This document shows, in pieces, positions 50,282 through 60,942 of a DNA stretch of 64,000 bases. The notes beneath the pieces were generated by a model. That model saw nothing but the letters and a program-made list of their open reading frames with translations. It ran no database searches and had not been told where the DNA came from. The DNA is taken from contig BGKB01000064.1 in the NCBI GenBank assembly GCA_003116975.1, forward strand, positions 248,001-312,000. The letters run 5' to 3'. Numbering within the stretch: position 1 is the stretch's first letter; each line of letters begins with the position of its first letter. The DNA is from Aurantiochytrium sp. KH105. Taxonomy: Eukaryota > Sar > Bigyra > Thraustochytrida > Thraustochytriidae. Both the position numbers and the translations under genes were made by a program.

Positions 50282-53200
50282 TCATGCATCGGCCGTCGCC
50301 GAGGAGCCGCGCACCGACTTGCGGTTGTTCGTGTATTGCTTGTACAAGTTCGACCACGTCCGCATCGTCCGCGTCATTTTACGAACCTGAGACAAAACCT
50401 CCGAGGCCTCGTCGCGATCGCCAGCGCGCGCTAGCACGTCGGCGAGTGCCCTTTGGCGCGCGGCATTGACCGGAGAAGGCACAAGGCCACCAAAAAGCTC
50501 GTCCGAGTGGGCGATACTCTGCTGAATTGCGCTCGCAGCCTGCTCGAACTTTTGTTGCGACTCGTAAATGGCGCCCAAATTCAGGTACACGCGCGCAATG
50601 TGGTGCTCACTCGGAGCATCCGCTGCCGTAAAAACAGAGAGCGCTTCTTCGGCGTGCGTTAGCGCAGCCGGCGCGTCGCCGTCCTGCAGAGCCACGGAAG
50701 CCATGAGGCCTTCCGTCTCCGCCAAAACAAGGCTCATGGGACTCGCCGATTCCTGAATGTCGAGCGCGCGCTGAAAAGCCGAACGACTGTCGTCGAGCTG
50801 ATCCGCGAGCAAATACACGTAGCCCATCACAGTCCACGTGCGCGCCGCCATCAAGGACGAGTCGCCCGCAGCGTGCGATGCGTCTGAGAGCGCAGAGAGA
50901 GCAAGACCCACTTCGCCCTGCTCAGCGAGGGCCAGCGCCGAGGAGCTCTTTGCAAAGTTCTTGGCCGCTGCATCGTGAGCGAGCTCCTCCGCAGCGATCC
51001 AAGCATCCACCGCAGCAGGCAGACGACCGCTGCGAAAGTGCACATGACCAAGCATGTAGTGCATTGAGGCTTCGCCCGCTCGGTCGTCCAGCTGTTGGTA
51101 CGCGACAAGAGCGTCCTGTGCAAACACCTGTGCGCGGCGCAAGCGGAAATCTCCCAGAGGGATGAGCAGCAGCATGAAGGCCTGCATCGCAGTCAGATCT
51201 GCGAGCAAGAGCGTCATGATACCACGCTTCGACCTTTGCGTGAAGCGACGCGTCAGCGAACGCAAGAGTGGCTTCGCGGCAATCTGCTTTCCACCATTGC
51301 CTTCCGACGAAGACCCTCGCGACGTCGTGAGGGAGTCCGATTGCAACGAGCCAACACTGCTCGCACTAATTGAACTGCGGGGCGATTTGGCAGACACGGA
51401 TGACGCACCCGAGGCAACAGAAAACAGCGAGTGGCGCCGCTGCAGTCGCATGAGCGCAAAATCCTCCTTGGTCGAGCTCTGGCTCTCATGGTTACGAAGC
51501 CTGCTGCCGGTGCTCGCTGAGGAAGATCCACGCGTCAATGTCTCCGGAAGCGGGTCTTCCTCGGTAGCATCGTCGTCGTCCTCTTCGTCGTCGAGCTCAG
51601 CATCCTCTTCTTGGGGCTTTTTCGAGCCTTTAAATGAGCGCGAAGATCGCGAGCTGGCGGTTGCCCCCGAAAGACCACGCCGGGACCGCGTACGTGCCGA
51701 GGTGCCACCTGGTACCGAAACCTCCTCCTTGAGCTGCTCGTCGAGAAGCTCCCGGCACATGCCGACGGCCATAAAGAGATGCGGAAGCATTGACATGACG
51801 GCGTTCAACATGTTCGGGTCCGCAGCACCAACGCCACGGTGCAAAGGAAACACGTTGTCCATGCAGTACGTGTGGAGCGAGGTGAGCACTCGACGCGCGC
51901 ATGTACGGTTCGACTCGGTCCCCTTTTCGTGAATGCTGCGCACAGCGTCCAAAAGCGTCGGGTGGATGCAAATCGTCCCGTCCTTGGTACGGTACACAAG
52001 ATCCTCCTCAAGAGGGGAGGGCAAAAGCGAATCGGTAAAGCCAGACGCAGCCATTTCCGCAGCAATGAGTTCGGCGGGAATGTACGTGGCGTTAAAAAAC
52101 GAGCAAGCGCGAAGGATCTCCCACATGTGCCGACCGCGCATCTCCTGCGGGTCCTTCAGAAGGTCGCGCCATATTTTGCAGAGAAGCTTGAGCGAAAGAC
52201 GATTCCGCGAACGAAAAAGGTTCTCCTGAATCTTTTCGAACTGGTACGACTCCTTGGTAGACAACGACTTGAGTGCAGTCCACGGCCGGCCGCGCAAAAA
52301 GTCCGCCGTGTCAATGACGCCCACATTGCGAAGCGACGACATGTGATGCCGCAACTTGTAGCGCGTGAGGATGGCCTTGAGGTCCGGCATGATGGTTCGT
52401 GACATGAGAAAATCGTAGCGTTCAAGAAGCGACGCAAAGGTAATGTCAAACTCGCGCACGATGTAGCCCGCGACACGCATGCTCAGGACACTGCGGCAAA
52501 GATGAGCCTGGTCGCTGAGCTGAAGGAGAGCCTGTTCTTCGAGACGACGCGTCGACGAGCGGGCCACGCTCTTTCGAAGACGTTTACCCGCAGCTCGCTT
52601 CATCAAGTCAACCGTACTGCGCGCATCCAAGAGGGGCAATTCCACGCGCAGTGCTTCGTCGCGGCCTGACTTGGCTTTGCTCGTAATCAGCACGACGCCT
52701 TTGCCCGTGGACAACTTTGTAGGAGGTACCCACTCGAGCGCATCATCCGAGGCGTCGTCAATAACCACGAGCCACCGTTGCTCGTTCTGGAAAAGGAAAC
52801 GCCAGAGATTTTCCCGCAGATCGTCAAGACCAAGGTGATCGGTAAGTTCGAACTGCCGCGCCTCTTCCACGAGAAAGTGGTGTACGTCCCACACCATAAA
52901 GGATCCATTGAGCCAGACAACGCCACCGGGGAACTTATCTCTGTGCATGGCGACAAACTCCGTCGCGACCGAGGTCTTGCCGGAGCCTTCGGGGCCGTAC
53001 AACTTGATCTGCGATTCGTTTCTCTCAAAGACAAGTTTGGCCAGGCGTTTCACGATCTTGTCTCTTCCCAGCAGCTCGGTGCAGACGGTGGGCGGCATGC
53101 GGTCCACTGCAGCTTCCGCGACCCCGTCCTTGGTGCTCGTGAGACGCACCAGGTCCTCGGGTGTCACGGCGCTGCGGCCTCCACGGGACTTGAAGGGGCG

Positions 53201-53500
53201 GAACACATCATTGAAGAGCAAGAGATCGTGTCTCTCCATGACGCCCAACAACAGTCCATGTTGCTGTCTTTGCCGAAGCTGTTCCTCTGCGAGACGACCG
53301 CCTTCTTGCCGGTGCTGTTGTTGGTGCGTGTCTCGGAGCTCACCGCGCTCCTTGGACCTCCGCGATCTCCTCGCCGAGGTTCTGCGCGCGGACGACCTCT
53401 GCGCAACGCCATTCTCCTCCTCCACCTCGAGCACATCCACGTTCTTGGCGACCTCGCCTGGCCGTCCGCGCCTGCTCGCGCGGAGGCTGTCTCGCGTCAT
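50282..53500 (-). CDS. STAND/NB-ARC-type P-loop ATPase with C-terminal TPRs
   Basis: 1072 residues from the ATG at 53500. Residues 1-140 are basic and Gln-rich with no recognised effector domain. The nucleotide-binding module starts at ~143 (LLGRDKIVKRL): P-loop GPEGSGKTS (169-177), Walker B WLVVIDD (243-249) and a sensor-like VVLITSKAKSGR, the order seen in NB-ARC and related STAND ATPases, followed by helical winged-helix-like sequence to ~560. A Ser- and acid-rich linker (~610-770) separates it from about five TPR units (~840-1040; GEASMHYMLGHVHF, AARTWTVMGYVYLLAD, ARVYLNLGAIYES). Such proteins act as ligand-triggered switches in immunity or cell death in plants, fungi and bacteria. Which signal this one reads is unknown. 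Confidence 0.85.
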   Translation of the reverse strand: MTRDSLRASRRGRPGEVAKNVDVLEVEEENGVAQRSSARRTSARRSRRSKERGELRDTHQQQHRQEGGRLAEEQLRQRQQHGLLLGVMERHDLLLFNDVFRPFKSRGGRSAVTPEDLVRLTSTKDGVAEAAVDRMPPTVCTELLGRDKIVKRLAKLVFERNESQIKLYGPEGSGKTSVATEFVAMHRDKFPGGVVWLNGSFMVWDVHHFLVEEARQFELTDHLGLDDLRENLWRFLFQNEQRWLVVIDDASDDALEWVPPTKLSTGKGVVLITSKAKSGRDEALRVELPLLDARSTVDLMKRAAGKRLRKSVARSSTRRLEEQALLQLSDQAHLCRSVLSMRVAGYIVREFDITFASLLERYDFLMSRTIMPDLKAILTRYKLRHHMSSLRNVGVIDTADFLRGRPWTALKSLSTKESYQFEKIQENLFRSRNRLSLKLLCKIWRDLLKDPQEMRGRHMWEILRACSFFNATYIPAELIAAEMAASGFTDSLLPSPLEEDLVYRTKDGTICIHPTLLDAVRSIHEKGTESNRTCARRVLTSLHTYCMDNVFPLHRGVGAADPNMLNAVMSMLPHLFMAVGMCRELLDEQLKEEVSVPGGTSARTRSRRGLSGATASSRSSRSFKGSKKPQEEDAELDDEEDDDDATEEDPLPETLTRGSSSASTGSRLRNHESQSSTKEDFALMRLQRRHSLFSVASGASSVSAKSPRSSISASSVGSLQSDSLTTSRGSSSEGNGGKQIAAKPLLRSLTRRFTQRSKRGIMTLLLADLTAMQAFMLLLIPLGDFRLRRAQVFAQDALVAYQQLDDRAGEASMHYMLGHVHFRSGRLPAAVDAWIAAEELAHDAAAKNFAKSSSALALAEQGEVGLALSALSDASHAAGDSSLMAARTWTVMGYVYLLADQLDDSRSAFQRALDIQESASPMSLVLAETEGLMASVALQDGDAPAALTHAEEALSVFTAADAPSEHHIARVYLNLGAIYESQQKFEQAASAIQQSIAHSDELFGGLVPSPVNAARQRALADVLARAGDRDEASEVLSQVRKMTRTMRTWSNLYKQYTNNRKSVRGSSATADA

Positions 53501-53518
53501 GGTCGCCAGGGGGAGCGC

Positions 53519-53520
53519 CG

Positions 53521-53552
<32 letters not shown>

Positions 53553-53554
53553 TG
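53519..53554. repeat. (CGTG)n tetranucleotide repeat
   Basis: About eight perfect units, 19 bases upstream of the STAND gene ATG, so probably in its 5' UTR or core promoter. Confidence 0.95.
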
Positions 53555-54539
53555 GAATCCGTGTCTGTCTCTCTGTCTGTCGGTACGCGCGTACGAGCGC
53601 ACGCGCGTGCGTCGAGACGAAGAGCGAGTTGGCTCGTCGGCCTTTCCTTCCTTTCTGTTGTGTGGATGTACTCGCCAAGGTCGTGGCCGTCGGGCGCGGG
53701 GTTCCGGCCCGTGGCCCCCTCGCGCTCTCTCCGGCTGGGGTTCTATCGCCCGCTCGCCCTCTGGCAGGCGGGCTGGCCGCCGGGCGGCTGCCGGGGCGGG
53801 GCGGGGCGGGGCCCGTGCAGGCCGACTCCCGCGCTCGGCGCGAGTCCAGGCGGAGTCGGAGTCGGTCTCGCGCGAGGCCGCCTCTTCTCCCCCTGCTTGC
53901 GCGCCTTCTTTTCAAAACAGCCGGAGCGGCCGATCTCCCTCTCTCGCGAGCGAGGGACCTCGCCCGCGCCGCGGAGGCTGAGCGTGCACGCGCAGCCGGC
54001 GCTCGAGGGCGCGTGCGAGGGAGTGGGGGGGGGGGGCGGGTGCGGCGCGAAACGCCGCGGCGATCGGCGGCGGCGGCGGCGGACGCGGCTCCGGGGCTGC
54101 TCCGGCAATCGAGCTTTAGCTTTCTTTTCTCTCTCCCGTTCAAACCTCTTCTGCGTCCGCGGGCCGAGCCAAAGGAAAGCGGACTTCCCGCCGCGCAGCG
54201 CAAGTGCGGAATGCGCGCGCCGCAAGTGGACGTCGCGCGCGCCAAGTCGCCTATCTCGCCAGGCCTTCTTTCCTTTTTTTTTCTTTTCTGCGCTTCTCGC
54301 CCACCCCGCGCGTGCACGGCCCACGGCCCACCTTAACCGCGCCTTCGCCCCTGCCTTGCGCTTTAGGGCCGCGCCCCTGCGCAGTACCTTCTTTTTAAGG
54401 CGGGTCTGCCGCCGGCCCCCTCTGCGGCAGCGAGAAGCAGGTTAATAAAAAGAACGAGGGTGCACACTGGGGGGCGTAGGTGGTCCTAGGCCATCTCTAC
54501 CGCGGTGGGACCGCCAGTTTAGCCTACTTTGTGTGTGTT

Positions 54540-54549
54540 ATTGGCCAAT
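54540..54549. promoter_or_regulatory. Palindromic double CCAAT box
   Basis: ATTGGCCAAT reads as a CCAAT box on both strands, the core recognised by NF-Y. It lies about 1 kb from the nearest downstream start on either strand, so its target is unclear. Confidence 0.3.
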
Positions 54550-54706
54550 TGGAAAAAGGGAAAACCTCGGTAATGCAGGCGGCAACGAACTGCCGGGAAA
54601 AGGGGAAAAAGAAGAGGCATCAAGAGGCGCGCGCCATGTTTTCTGCACGTGCTGCACGTGCTGCGCGGAGAAGCAGCAGCAGAAGCTGCCGCCACCTACC
54701 ACTACC

Positions 54707-54735
54707 GCTGCTGCTGCTGCTGCTGCTGCTGCTGC
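54707..54735. repeat. (GCT)n trinucleotide repeat
   Basis: About nine GCT units in non-coding sequence. Confidence 0.92.
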
Positions 54736-55073
54736 AGCGCGGGCCGGGCCGCGTCGAGTTCGGGGCGAGAAGAGGCCCGGGTCACGTCACGTCGCGCCGC
54801 GCTCGCAACCAACCAAGCGACGGCGAGCAGCTGCAGCGCCTGGATGCTCCAAGGAAGCGCGCGTCGAGCGTCGTCGCGGCGTGGCCCGGGTGCAGACTGT
54901 GCGGGCGGGGCACACGCCCTCGGCGCGAGGCTGGCGGAGGCTGGTCCGTGGCAGGGGTGGGGAGAGCAGCCGCAGCCGGGTGCAAGGCAAGATACTAGGT
55001 TCGGCCCCGGGAACCTGCCTCCAAGCCCGGGCAAAAGCACGCAAGCAAAAGCGAGCGAGCGAGGATTATGAGT

Positions 55074-56279
55074 TTATTGCTGAGCGCGGTAGCGGCGGAG
55101 GGGGATCCGCTCCAGACCGAGCGCATGACGCGCGAGGTTGAGTGTGTTCTTGCAGAGCATGGCGATGGTCATGGGTCCGACGCCGCCTGGCACCGGAGTG
55201 ATCAGACCTGCGATCGGCTGAACCTCATCAAAGGCGACGTCGCCGACAAGTCTGTAGCCCGCCTTCTTGCTGGCGTCTGGGCGGGAATTGATGCCCACGT
55301 CAATCACCACAGCGCCCGGCTTGATCCACGAGCCGCGGATGAACTCGATGCGTCCAACCGCCGCGATGACAATCTTCACAAGAGAACAAAAAAAGGGGGG
55401 GGGGGAGAGGAAAGAGTCACGAAAAGAAAATGTGACCGTCGCGCTCGGTCAAAAGAGCAGTCAGTCAGTCAGTCAGTCAGTCAGTGTAAAGCTCAGACAA
55501 CAAATGGCAGTCCAAAGACTGCCGATCAAACTTACGTCGGCCTGGCGCACAATGTCTTCAATGTTACGCGTCTTGGAATGCACCACCGTGACCGTGGCAT
55601 CCATGGAAAGAAGCATCTGGGCAGCCGGCATGCCCACAATGTTGCTGCGACCCACGACCACTGCATGCTTGCCCGTGCAGTCCACGTTCGAACGCTGCAA
55701 AAGCTCCACACAGCCCGCAGGCGTACACGGGAGCGCAAGAGGAGGATCCCCTCCGCGCAAGCACAGGTTGCCAATGTTCTCGGCCAAGAATCCATCCACA
55801 TCCTTTTCGAGCTTGATACGCTTCAGCACCGTGCTCTCGTCGACATGATCAGGCAAAGGAAGCTGCACGAGGATGCCGTGCACGTCATCACGCGCATTGA
55901 GCTCGTCAACAGCCTTGATAATTTCTTCTTGCGTTGCAGACTCCTCGAGTTCGATATTCACTGACAAGAAACCCACTTCGGCCGCGGCCTTCTTCTTCAT
56001 ACGTACATACGTACTCGAGTCCGGCCGGTTGCCCACGAGCACGACCGCCAAGCCAGGCTGCACATTATGTTCGGCCATGAGCTCCTCCACGGCGAGGCGA
56101 ACTTCATTGCGAATCTCTGCGCTCAACTTCTTGCCGTCAATGAGGTTCGTCATGGACGCGCGGTCGCGCGGCTTGGCCTCGCCCCCCTTGTCTGCGCCCG
56201 TTGCCGTGCCTGCGGCAAGCGCTTTCGTGGCCTCCGAGGAAGCGTCGGCGTTGGTGCTCTCGACGCCTTGGGATCCCAT
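55074..56279 (-). CDS. FOLD: FolD-type methylenetetrahydrofolate dehydrogenase/cyclohydrolase
   Basis: Two exons: 55536-56279 and 55074-55373, with a 162-base intron (GTAAGT donor, GTGAAG acceptor) that carries an (AGTC)n repeat near 55458-55482. The joined protein has 347 residues: a ~43-residue disordered N-terminal extension, then the catalytic domain with [12 protein letters not shown] (active-site Lys), [23 protein letters not shown] (cofactor loop), [10 protein letters not shown] across the splice, and [11 protein letters not shown] at the end. It interconverts 5,10-methylene-THF and 10-formyl-THF, supplying formyl groups for purine synthesis. The formyl-THF synthetase domain of MTHFD1 is absent. 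The N-terminal extension is not clearly a targeting peptide. Confidence 0.96.
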
Positions 56280-56695
56280 CGTCTTGTCCGCTCTGCTCCG
56301 ATCTCGCTCCACTCTAGCGCTTCGCTCTTTCGCTTCGCTTGGCTTGACTTGGCTTTACTTTGCTTGCGCGAGCGATAGACCCTGAGGCGACCGCAGATGC
56401 TCTGCCCGAGAGGCCTGCGCGCCTGCGCGATCGATGTTTCTGCTCTCGCAAGCTTTTCTGGCTTTGAAGTAAATGTCGTAGTCTCTCACTCACGCCCTGG
56501 GATACTTTCCAAGATGCATGATGAAGTTGCTGGCCGCAAAACGACACGGATGTACGAGGCTGATTTGTCGCACACGTGCGCCATGATCGTCTTGCCATCT
56601 AGTACGAGCGGCCAGAGGCCGAAAGGTAAAATGAGAGCAAATCTATTTTGTGCTTTGGCCTAGGCCTACCTTCCAGAGTGACATCATGATGATGA
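56280..56695. other. Gap upstream of the FolD gene
   Basis: 416 bases between two minus-strand genes, containing GGCCTAGGCCT at 56658-56668 and ATGATG-rich sequence next to the acylaminoacyl-peptidase stop. No gene supported. Confidence 0.5.
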
Positions 56696-59113
56696 TCATG
56701 ATGAAGAAGAGGATGACGATGACAATGGCAACAAGTGCTCGTGCAGAAAGAGCAAGAGCTCAAAGACCGCGTTGAGGTTCTGCTCCGTCGGTGCAATGGC
56801 ATGACCGCTGTCTGGAAACATGTAAAGCTTCGAGGGCACGCCGCGCTCGCGAAGACTATAATGGAAATAAACGCCCTGGTGCGGCGGCACGCGCAAGTCC
56901 GAACTGCCCAGCAACGTCAGACACGGGATGCTCACGTTGGCTGCCACGCTCACAGGCGAACGCTCATACAACAACTGCGTGCGCTCCGCCGTGACAACAT
57001 GTTCGAGTGGTTTGCCCTCTGCCGACCCAAGAACCCAATCTGGAATGTCTGTTGCCACTAAATTGTAGTTGAGATTGAGAACTGGGTTCCAAAGCGCTGC
57101 GGCGCAAAAGAGGTCCTTGTACTGCGGATGGCCCGCCAGCCAGCCCGTGAGAAAACCGCCATGCGATCCGCCATAGACGGCCACGCGTTTCGGGTCAAGC
57201 ACATTTGCGTGCTCCTCAAGTGCGCGTTGCACAAGTTGGCCGCAGTCATCAACGTCGGCCACCCCGATCTCGCCCACAAGTGCATTCAAAAGGTCCTCGC
57301 CAAAGCCCACCGAGCCACGGTAGTTCAATACAAAGACAGCAACACCTTGCTGGAAAAGAAAACTTTTCAACAACGAGAACGCGTCTCGTGGTGACGCGCT
57401 GAACGGGCCGCCATGAATAATCACTACACATGGCAAGTCGCCTTTGCTCACCGTCGATGACGCGTCCTTCATGTACGCGAGGTAACCCTCTGCGCCGCTT
57501 GGGATGCTCACGCGGTGTTCGTGCAGAGACGCGCGTGTGAAAAGCCAATCGCACGGAGCCTCCTTGTCGGCAATGCTTCTTGACACTTTCAAGTGTGGCT
57601 TGTTCCCATCGAGACGATCGTAAAGAGTTATGGCCACAATGCCACGAGAAGGTTTCTCGCGATCTGTAAAGCGCAAGAGCAGTATCTTTCCTGGGTGCGT
57701 GGTGGACGTGAAACGGATGAGAGCGCAGGCATCACGGATCTTGATTAGCTCGTATTCGCCTTCATTGAGGCTTTCGCTGCTCTCGTCGCACGAGATTTCC
57801 AAGGCAGTTGCCTCATCTGTAGCGTCGAGGTCTACGAGAAACACAAGGTTCTGTCCTTGCGAAGGGGATTGCATCAAAAACCAGCGCGACGAAGGATCCC
57901 GGGCAAAGAGAAAGTTTGCCGCGCGAAGCGACCCATGGTAGCCGTAAATACCGGCAAATGCGCCCTTGGTTCCGGGTTCGGGTCTCTCGCGCTTGCGATT
58001 CACCACGACGCGCAAGTTCTCCAGCGCCGACCCAGAGAGTGTTGCCGCGTAAAGCTCAAAGCATGTCGTATGGCTGACAAATTCATCTTCGCGTCCGAAA
58101 AACACGAGCTGCCCACTACAACGCGCATACTGGGCTGCATAGGCAAGAGCCAGATGAGGCGTGAGACAGGTGCACGCGTCCTTGCCTTTGTCGTCACCTG
58201 TTGCTTTGAGAGCATCGAGTGGCAAAAAGTAGAGCCGCGTCGTACGGTTGAGACAAAAGTTGAGACCCAATTTCCGTACAGGAGTCTCCACGCCGCTAAA
58301 GATGAGACCGTCTCCAGCGAATTGTGGATCCGTCGGAACAAGGTTCTCGGGAATGCATTCAATCTTTTGCACTGGATCAGAACCTTCAAAATCCCAAAGA
58401 AAAATACTCGCCCGCGTCTTGCCCTCGAGCGTTTCGCCAAAGCTATCTTCATATTCGTACTTTGCTTCCCAAAAGGGCTTGTCTTCTTTGACTTTATTCG
58501 CAGCTGTCTCATCTTCTGTGTTCGTCTCTTTCGTTCCTTCCTTGTTGTCAGGCGCAAAGGCGTTCGCATAACCTTTGGGTTTCGCCTCCTCGCCCACAAA
58601 GACGACCTTGTTTCCATCCGGACTCCACCGAATGCCACCAAACACAGCGTCATTGTAGAGTTTTGAGGCCACCTCGGAAAGTTTTACGGCTTTCACAAGT
58701 CCGTGGCCAGGTGCCCAGAGCTCAAGCCAGAGCTCCTTGTCGTCCTTGGCCCCTTTGCGGACGCGAACACTACGCGGAGACACTTTAGGATCAGCCTCGG
58801 CAGAATCCTGAAAACGACTCTCGAGCACCAAGGATCCACCGCTGCGCGCATCTTCCGGCACAGTATCCAGACAGATAGCCTTTGTCTGGCTCGCTCCGGG
58901 CGCGAGGGCCTCGCTCGGCACGAGGTAGCGCTCGCGAGAGCCAACGTCTTGCATACGCACCGGGTCCACCTGCGAGAGCCGCAGGGTCACCACGCACGGC
59001 GCGCCGTCGACGCTGCCGGGCAGAGGGTCAATGTCCCCGCCTGCGATGCCGGGCCCCGCGCCCTCGCGCAGCGCCTGCAGGCCCGCTGCCACGCGCGCGC
59101 GCCGTGCCGCCAT
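56696..59113 (-). CDS. APEH: Acylaminoacyl-peptidase (S9C prolyl oligopeptidase family)
   Basis: 805 residues from the ATG at 59113; the frame is open to 59179 but that codon is GTG. It removes N-acylated amino acids from peptides, in the cytosol. The N-terminal two-thirds should form the beta-propeller (WSPDGNKVVFVGEE is a typical blade). The C-terminal alpha/beta hydrolase domain has VIIHGGPFSASPRD (oxyanion), the nucleophile Ser in GGSHGG, Asp in GSSDLRVPP and His in DSGHAI, all intact. It is somewhat longer than the usual ~730 residues through acidic inserts in the propeller and a Ser run at the C-terminus. It shares a 262-base divergent promoter region with the next gene. Confidence 0.96.
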   Translation of the reverse strand: MAARRARVAAGLQALREGAGPGIAGGDIDPLPGSVDGAPCVVTLRLSQVDPVRMQDVGSRERYLVPSEALAPGASQTKAICLDTVPEDARSGGSLVLESRFQDSAEADPKVSPRSVRVRKGAKDDKELWLELWAPGHGLVKAVKLSEVASKLYNDAVFGGIRWSPDGNKVVFVGEEAKPKGYANAFAPDNKEGTKETNTEDETAANKVKEDKPFWEAKYEYEDSFGETLEGKTRASIFLWDFEGSDPVQKIECIPENLVPTDPQFAGDGLIFSGVETPVRKLGLNFCLNRTTRLYFLPLDALKATGDDKGKDACTCLTPHLALAYAAQYARCSGQLVFFGREDEFVSHTTCFELYAATLSGSALENLRVVVNRKRERPEPGTKGAFAGIYGYHGSLRAANFLFARDPSSRWFLMQSPSQGQNLVFLVDLDATDEATALEISCDESSESLNEGEYELIKIRDACALIRFTSTTHPGKILLLRFTDREKPSRGIVAITLYDRLDGNKPHLKVSRSIADKEAPCDWLFTRASLHEHRVSIPSGAEGYLAYMKDASSTVSKGDLPCVVIIHGGPFSASPRDAFSLLKSFLFQQGVAVFVLNYRGSVGFGEDLLNALVGEIGVADVDDCGQLVQRALEEHANVLDPKRVAVYGGSHGGFLTGWLAGHPQYKDLFCAAALWNPVLNLNYNLVATDIPDWVLGSAEGKPLEHVVTAERTQLLYERSPVSVAANVSIPCLTLLGSSDLRVPPHQGVYFHYSLRERGVPSKLYMFPDSGHAIAPTEQNLNAVFELLLFLHEHLLPLSSSSSSSS

Positions 59114-59375
59114 TCTTCTTGCGGGCTTTAGATTGCTGGTTCGATCTTTGCTCTGCTTCGTCGCTTTGCTTCGATCCACGAAAGAAAGACGAACTCTGGG
59201 CTCCGTAACGGTGCATGAAACCGCGGCAAACGTAACCTACGCAACCTAACGACCACGCGCGCTCTCTCTCTCTCGCTCTCCAACTCGCTCTTTCGTCTCG
59301 TCCAAGCCACGCGCGCACGACCCGCCAGGTCCCTTTCGCCTGCGCGAGGCGAGCGGACTCCGGGCCCGAGACGCC

Positions 59376-60509
59376 ATGGCAGGGGAGCCAAGGCCGAGCC
59401 CTGCCGCGTCTCCGCGTGGTGACGCGGCCGAGGGGGCTGCCGAGGCAATAGGCCGGGGCGACGAGGCCAGCGGCAAGAGTGGCGGCCAAGACGATGCCGC
59501 CGAGGACAAGAAGAGGGGCTCGGAAGACGCTGCCTCGACGACAGAGCCAACGAAGCAGGCCGAGAAACAGGTTGCCGTCAGCGGAGAAAACGCAGCGGCC
59601 TCTGCCAAGGCGACAAGGGCTCGAGGAGGCGGCCTGGCTCCGAATGGGAGCGCCAAGTTTGTGCGCGTCGGGATCTCAGGACGATCAAAAGCAACTGAAG
59701 CTCACGAACGCCTTCGGCCATCCATCATGCTTGTGCCACCCGAAAAGTCGATCAGCGCCGAGATTCCAGTGCCCAGGTCCTCTGTGCCCTCAGATGTTGC
59801 CACGCAAAGCTCGACAACTCCCGCTCCATTCGCATCTTCTCCGGGTGCAAATGGCATGGCTCTTTCACATTCCAATGCTCCGACACAAACACAGCGACCA
59901 GGAAAACGCCCGAGACCCTTGAATTCGCTGGCATCGACCTCTTCTGTAATGTCTTCGGTCCTGCAACACCATCAGCAACAGGCTCAACAAGCACAGAGAC
60001 AAGCGCAAGGAGCAGCGGGTCGTGAAGGTCAGCAGCCCTCGCAAGTCATCAAAGCAAGGGATCCAAAAGTCAAGGCCGTCATTGCCAAGCTGGCAAAGCA
60101 ACGAAAACAACAACAACAACAACAACAACAACAGCTGCATACGCCGGGCCAAGAGGGACAAAATGCAAAGCAGCGAAAGCAGAAACAAAAACATCGGCAA
60201 AAGCCACGAGTTGCTCACATGCAAACGCAATCCCCAATATCAGCAAACACCAGCTCGCTTCGACGGAACGGTGCCAACTCTCGAGTCTACAGTGGAGAGA
60301 ATTCAGATCAAAGGCTCTCGTTTTCTTCAGTACCTTCAGCTGCGGAGTCCTGGCTGACGTTCGCGCCTGGTAACGAGAATCCTGGAGAGATAGCATCCAA
60401 TACAAACGTTGGCTCATGGCCGGCATGGACCAAGGATATTTCTCGAGAAGCAAGCTTTCTCCTTCCTCTTCTCAAGCAAGCTCGCGAGCGCAGGGGGCAG
60501 CATCCTTGA
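59376..60509 (+). CDS. Disordered Gln/Ala-rich protein, no recognised family
   Basis: 377 residues, with ATG in GACGCCATGGC context. I do not recognise it. It is predicted disordered almost throughout: Ala/Gly/Glu-rich to residue 90, then Ser/Pro-rich, then His/Gln/Ala-rich with a poly-Gln tract (~245-253) encoded mostly by CAA, and a basic K/Q/R block. Two short segments look less random and might be linear motifs: GSAKFVRVGISGRSKA (~90-107) and AESWLTFAPGNENPGEIASN (near 330-350). The coding reality is supported by frame length, start context and a codon pattern like that of its neighbours; the function is unknown. Confidence 0.6.
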   Translation: MAGEPRPSPAASPRGDAAEGAAEAIGRGDEASGKSGGQDDAAEDKKRGSEDAASTTEPTKQAEKQVAVSGENAAASAKATRARGGGLAPNGSAKFVRVGISGRSKATEAHERLRPSIMLVPPEKSISAEIPVPRSSVPSDVATQSSTTPAPFASSPGANGMALSHSNAPTQTQRPGKRPRPLNSLASTSSVMSSVLQHHQQQAQQAQRQAQGAAGREGQQPSQVIKARDPKVKAVIAKLAKQRKQQQQQQQQQLHTPGQEGQNAKQRKQKQKHRQKPRVAHMQTQSPISANTSSLRRNGANSRVYSGENSDQRLSFSSVPSAAESWLTFAPGNENPGEIASNTNVGSWPAWTKDISREASFLLPLLKQARERRGQHP

Positions 60510-60847
60510 TTTCTTTATGACCACTCACACTCCTCTTAGGTATGTGAAAATTTTTTACGAAACTGACCCGAGTACACACGTCGCTCGCTAGCCGTTTCAC
60601 TATGTCCCGAACTTGTTGAAGCTGCCGGGGGACATGCATCGCCAGCAGCAGCCAGCCGGCCGGCGAGCGAGCCAGACAGAGGCGGCTGAAGCAAGCGCGG
60701 CGAATCAGGGCGTTTCGTGTAGAGAATGGATGATCGCGCTGCTTGACCTCCGCTGCCGCAGCCGCGTCGCCTCGGCCACGCGCTTCATGCTTTCTTTCGT
60801 TTCACGATTCTTTCTTTTTTCCTTTTCTTCTTTTCTTTGCGAGACGG

Positions 60848-60848
<1 letters not shown>

Positions 60849-60942
<94 letters not shown>

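Larger units (their letters stand above)
53501..55073. other. 1.6 kb GC-rich gap upstream of the STAND gene
   Basis: Contains the (CGTG)n repeat next to the STAND start codon, a G run near 54027-54036, CCTAGGCC at 54485, a palindromic ATTGGCCAAT (double CCAAT box) at 54540-54549 and (GCT)n at 54707-54735. Open frames are low complexity in every frame. No gene supported. Confidence 0.5.
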
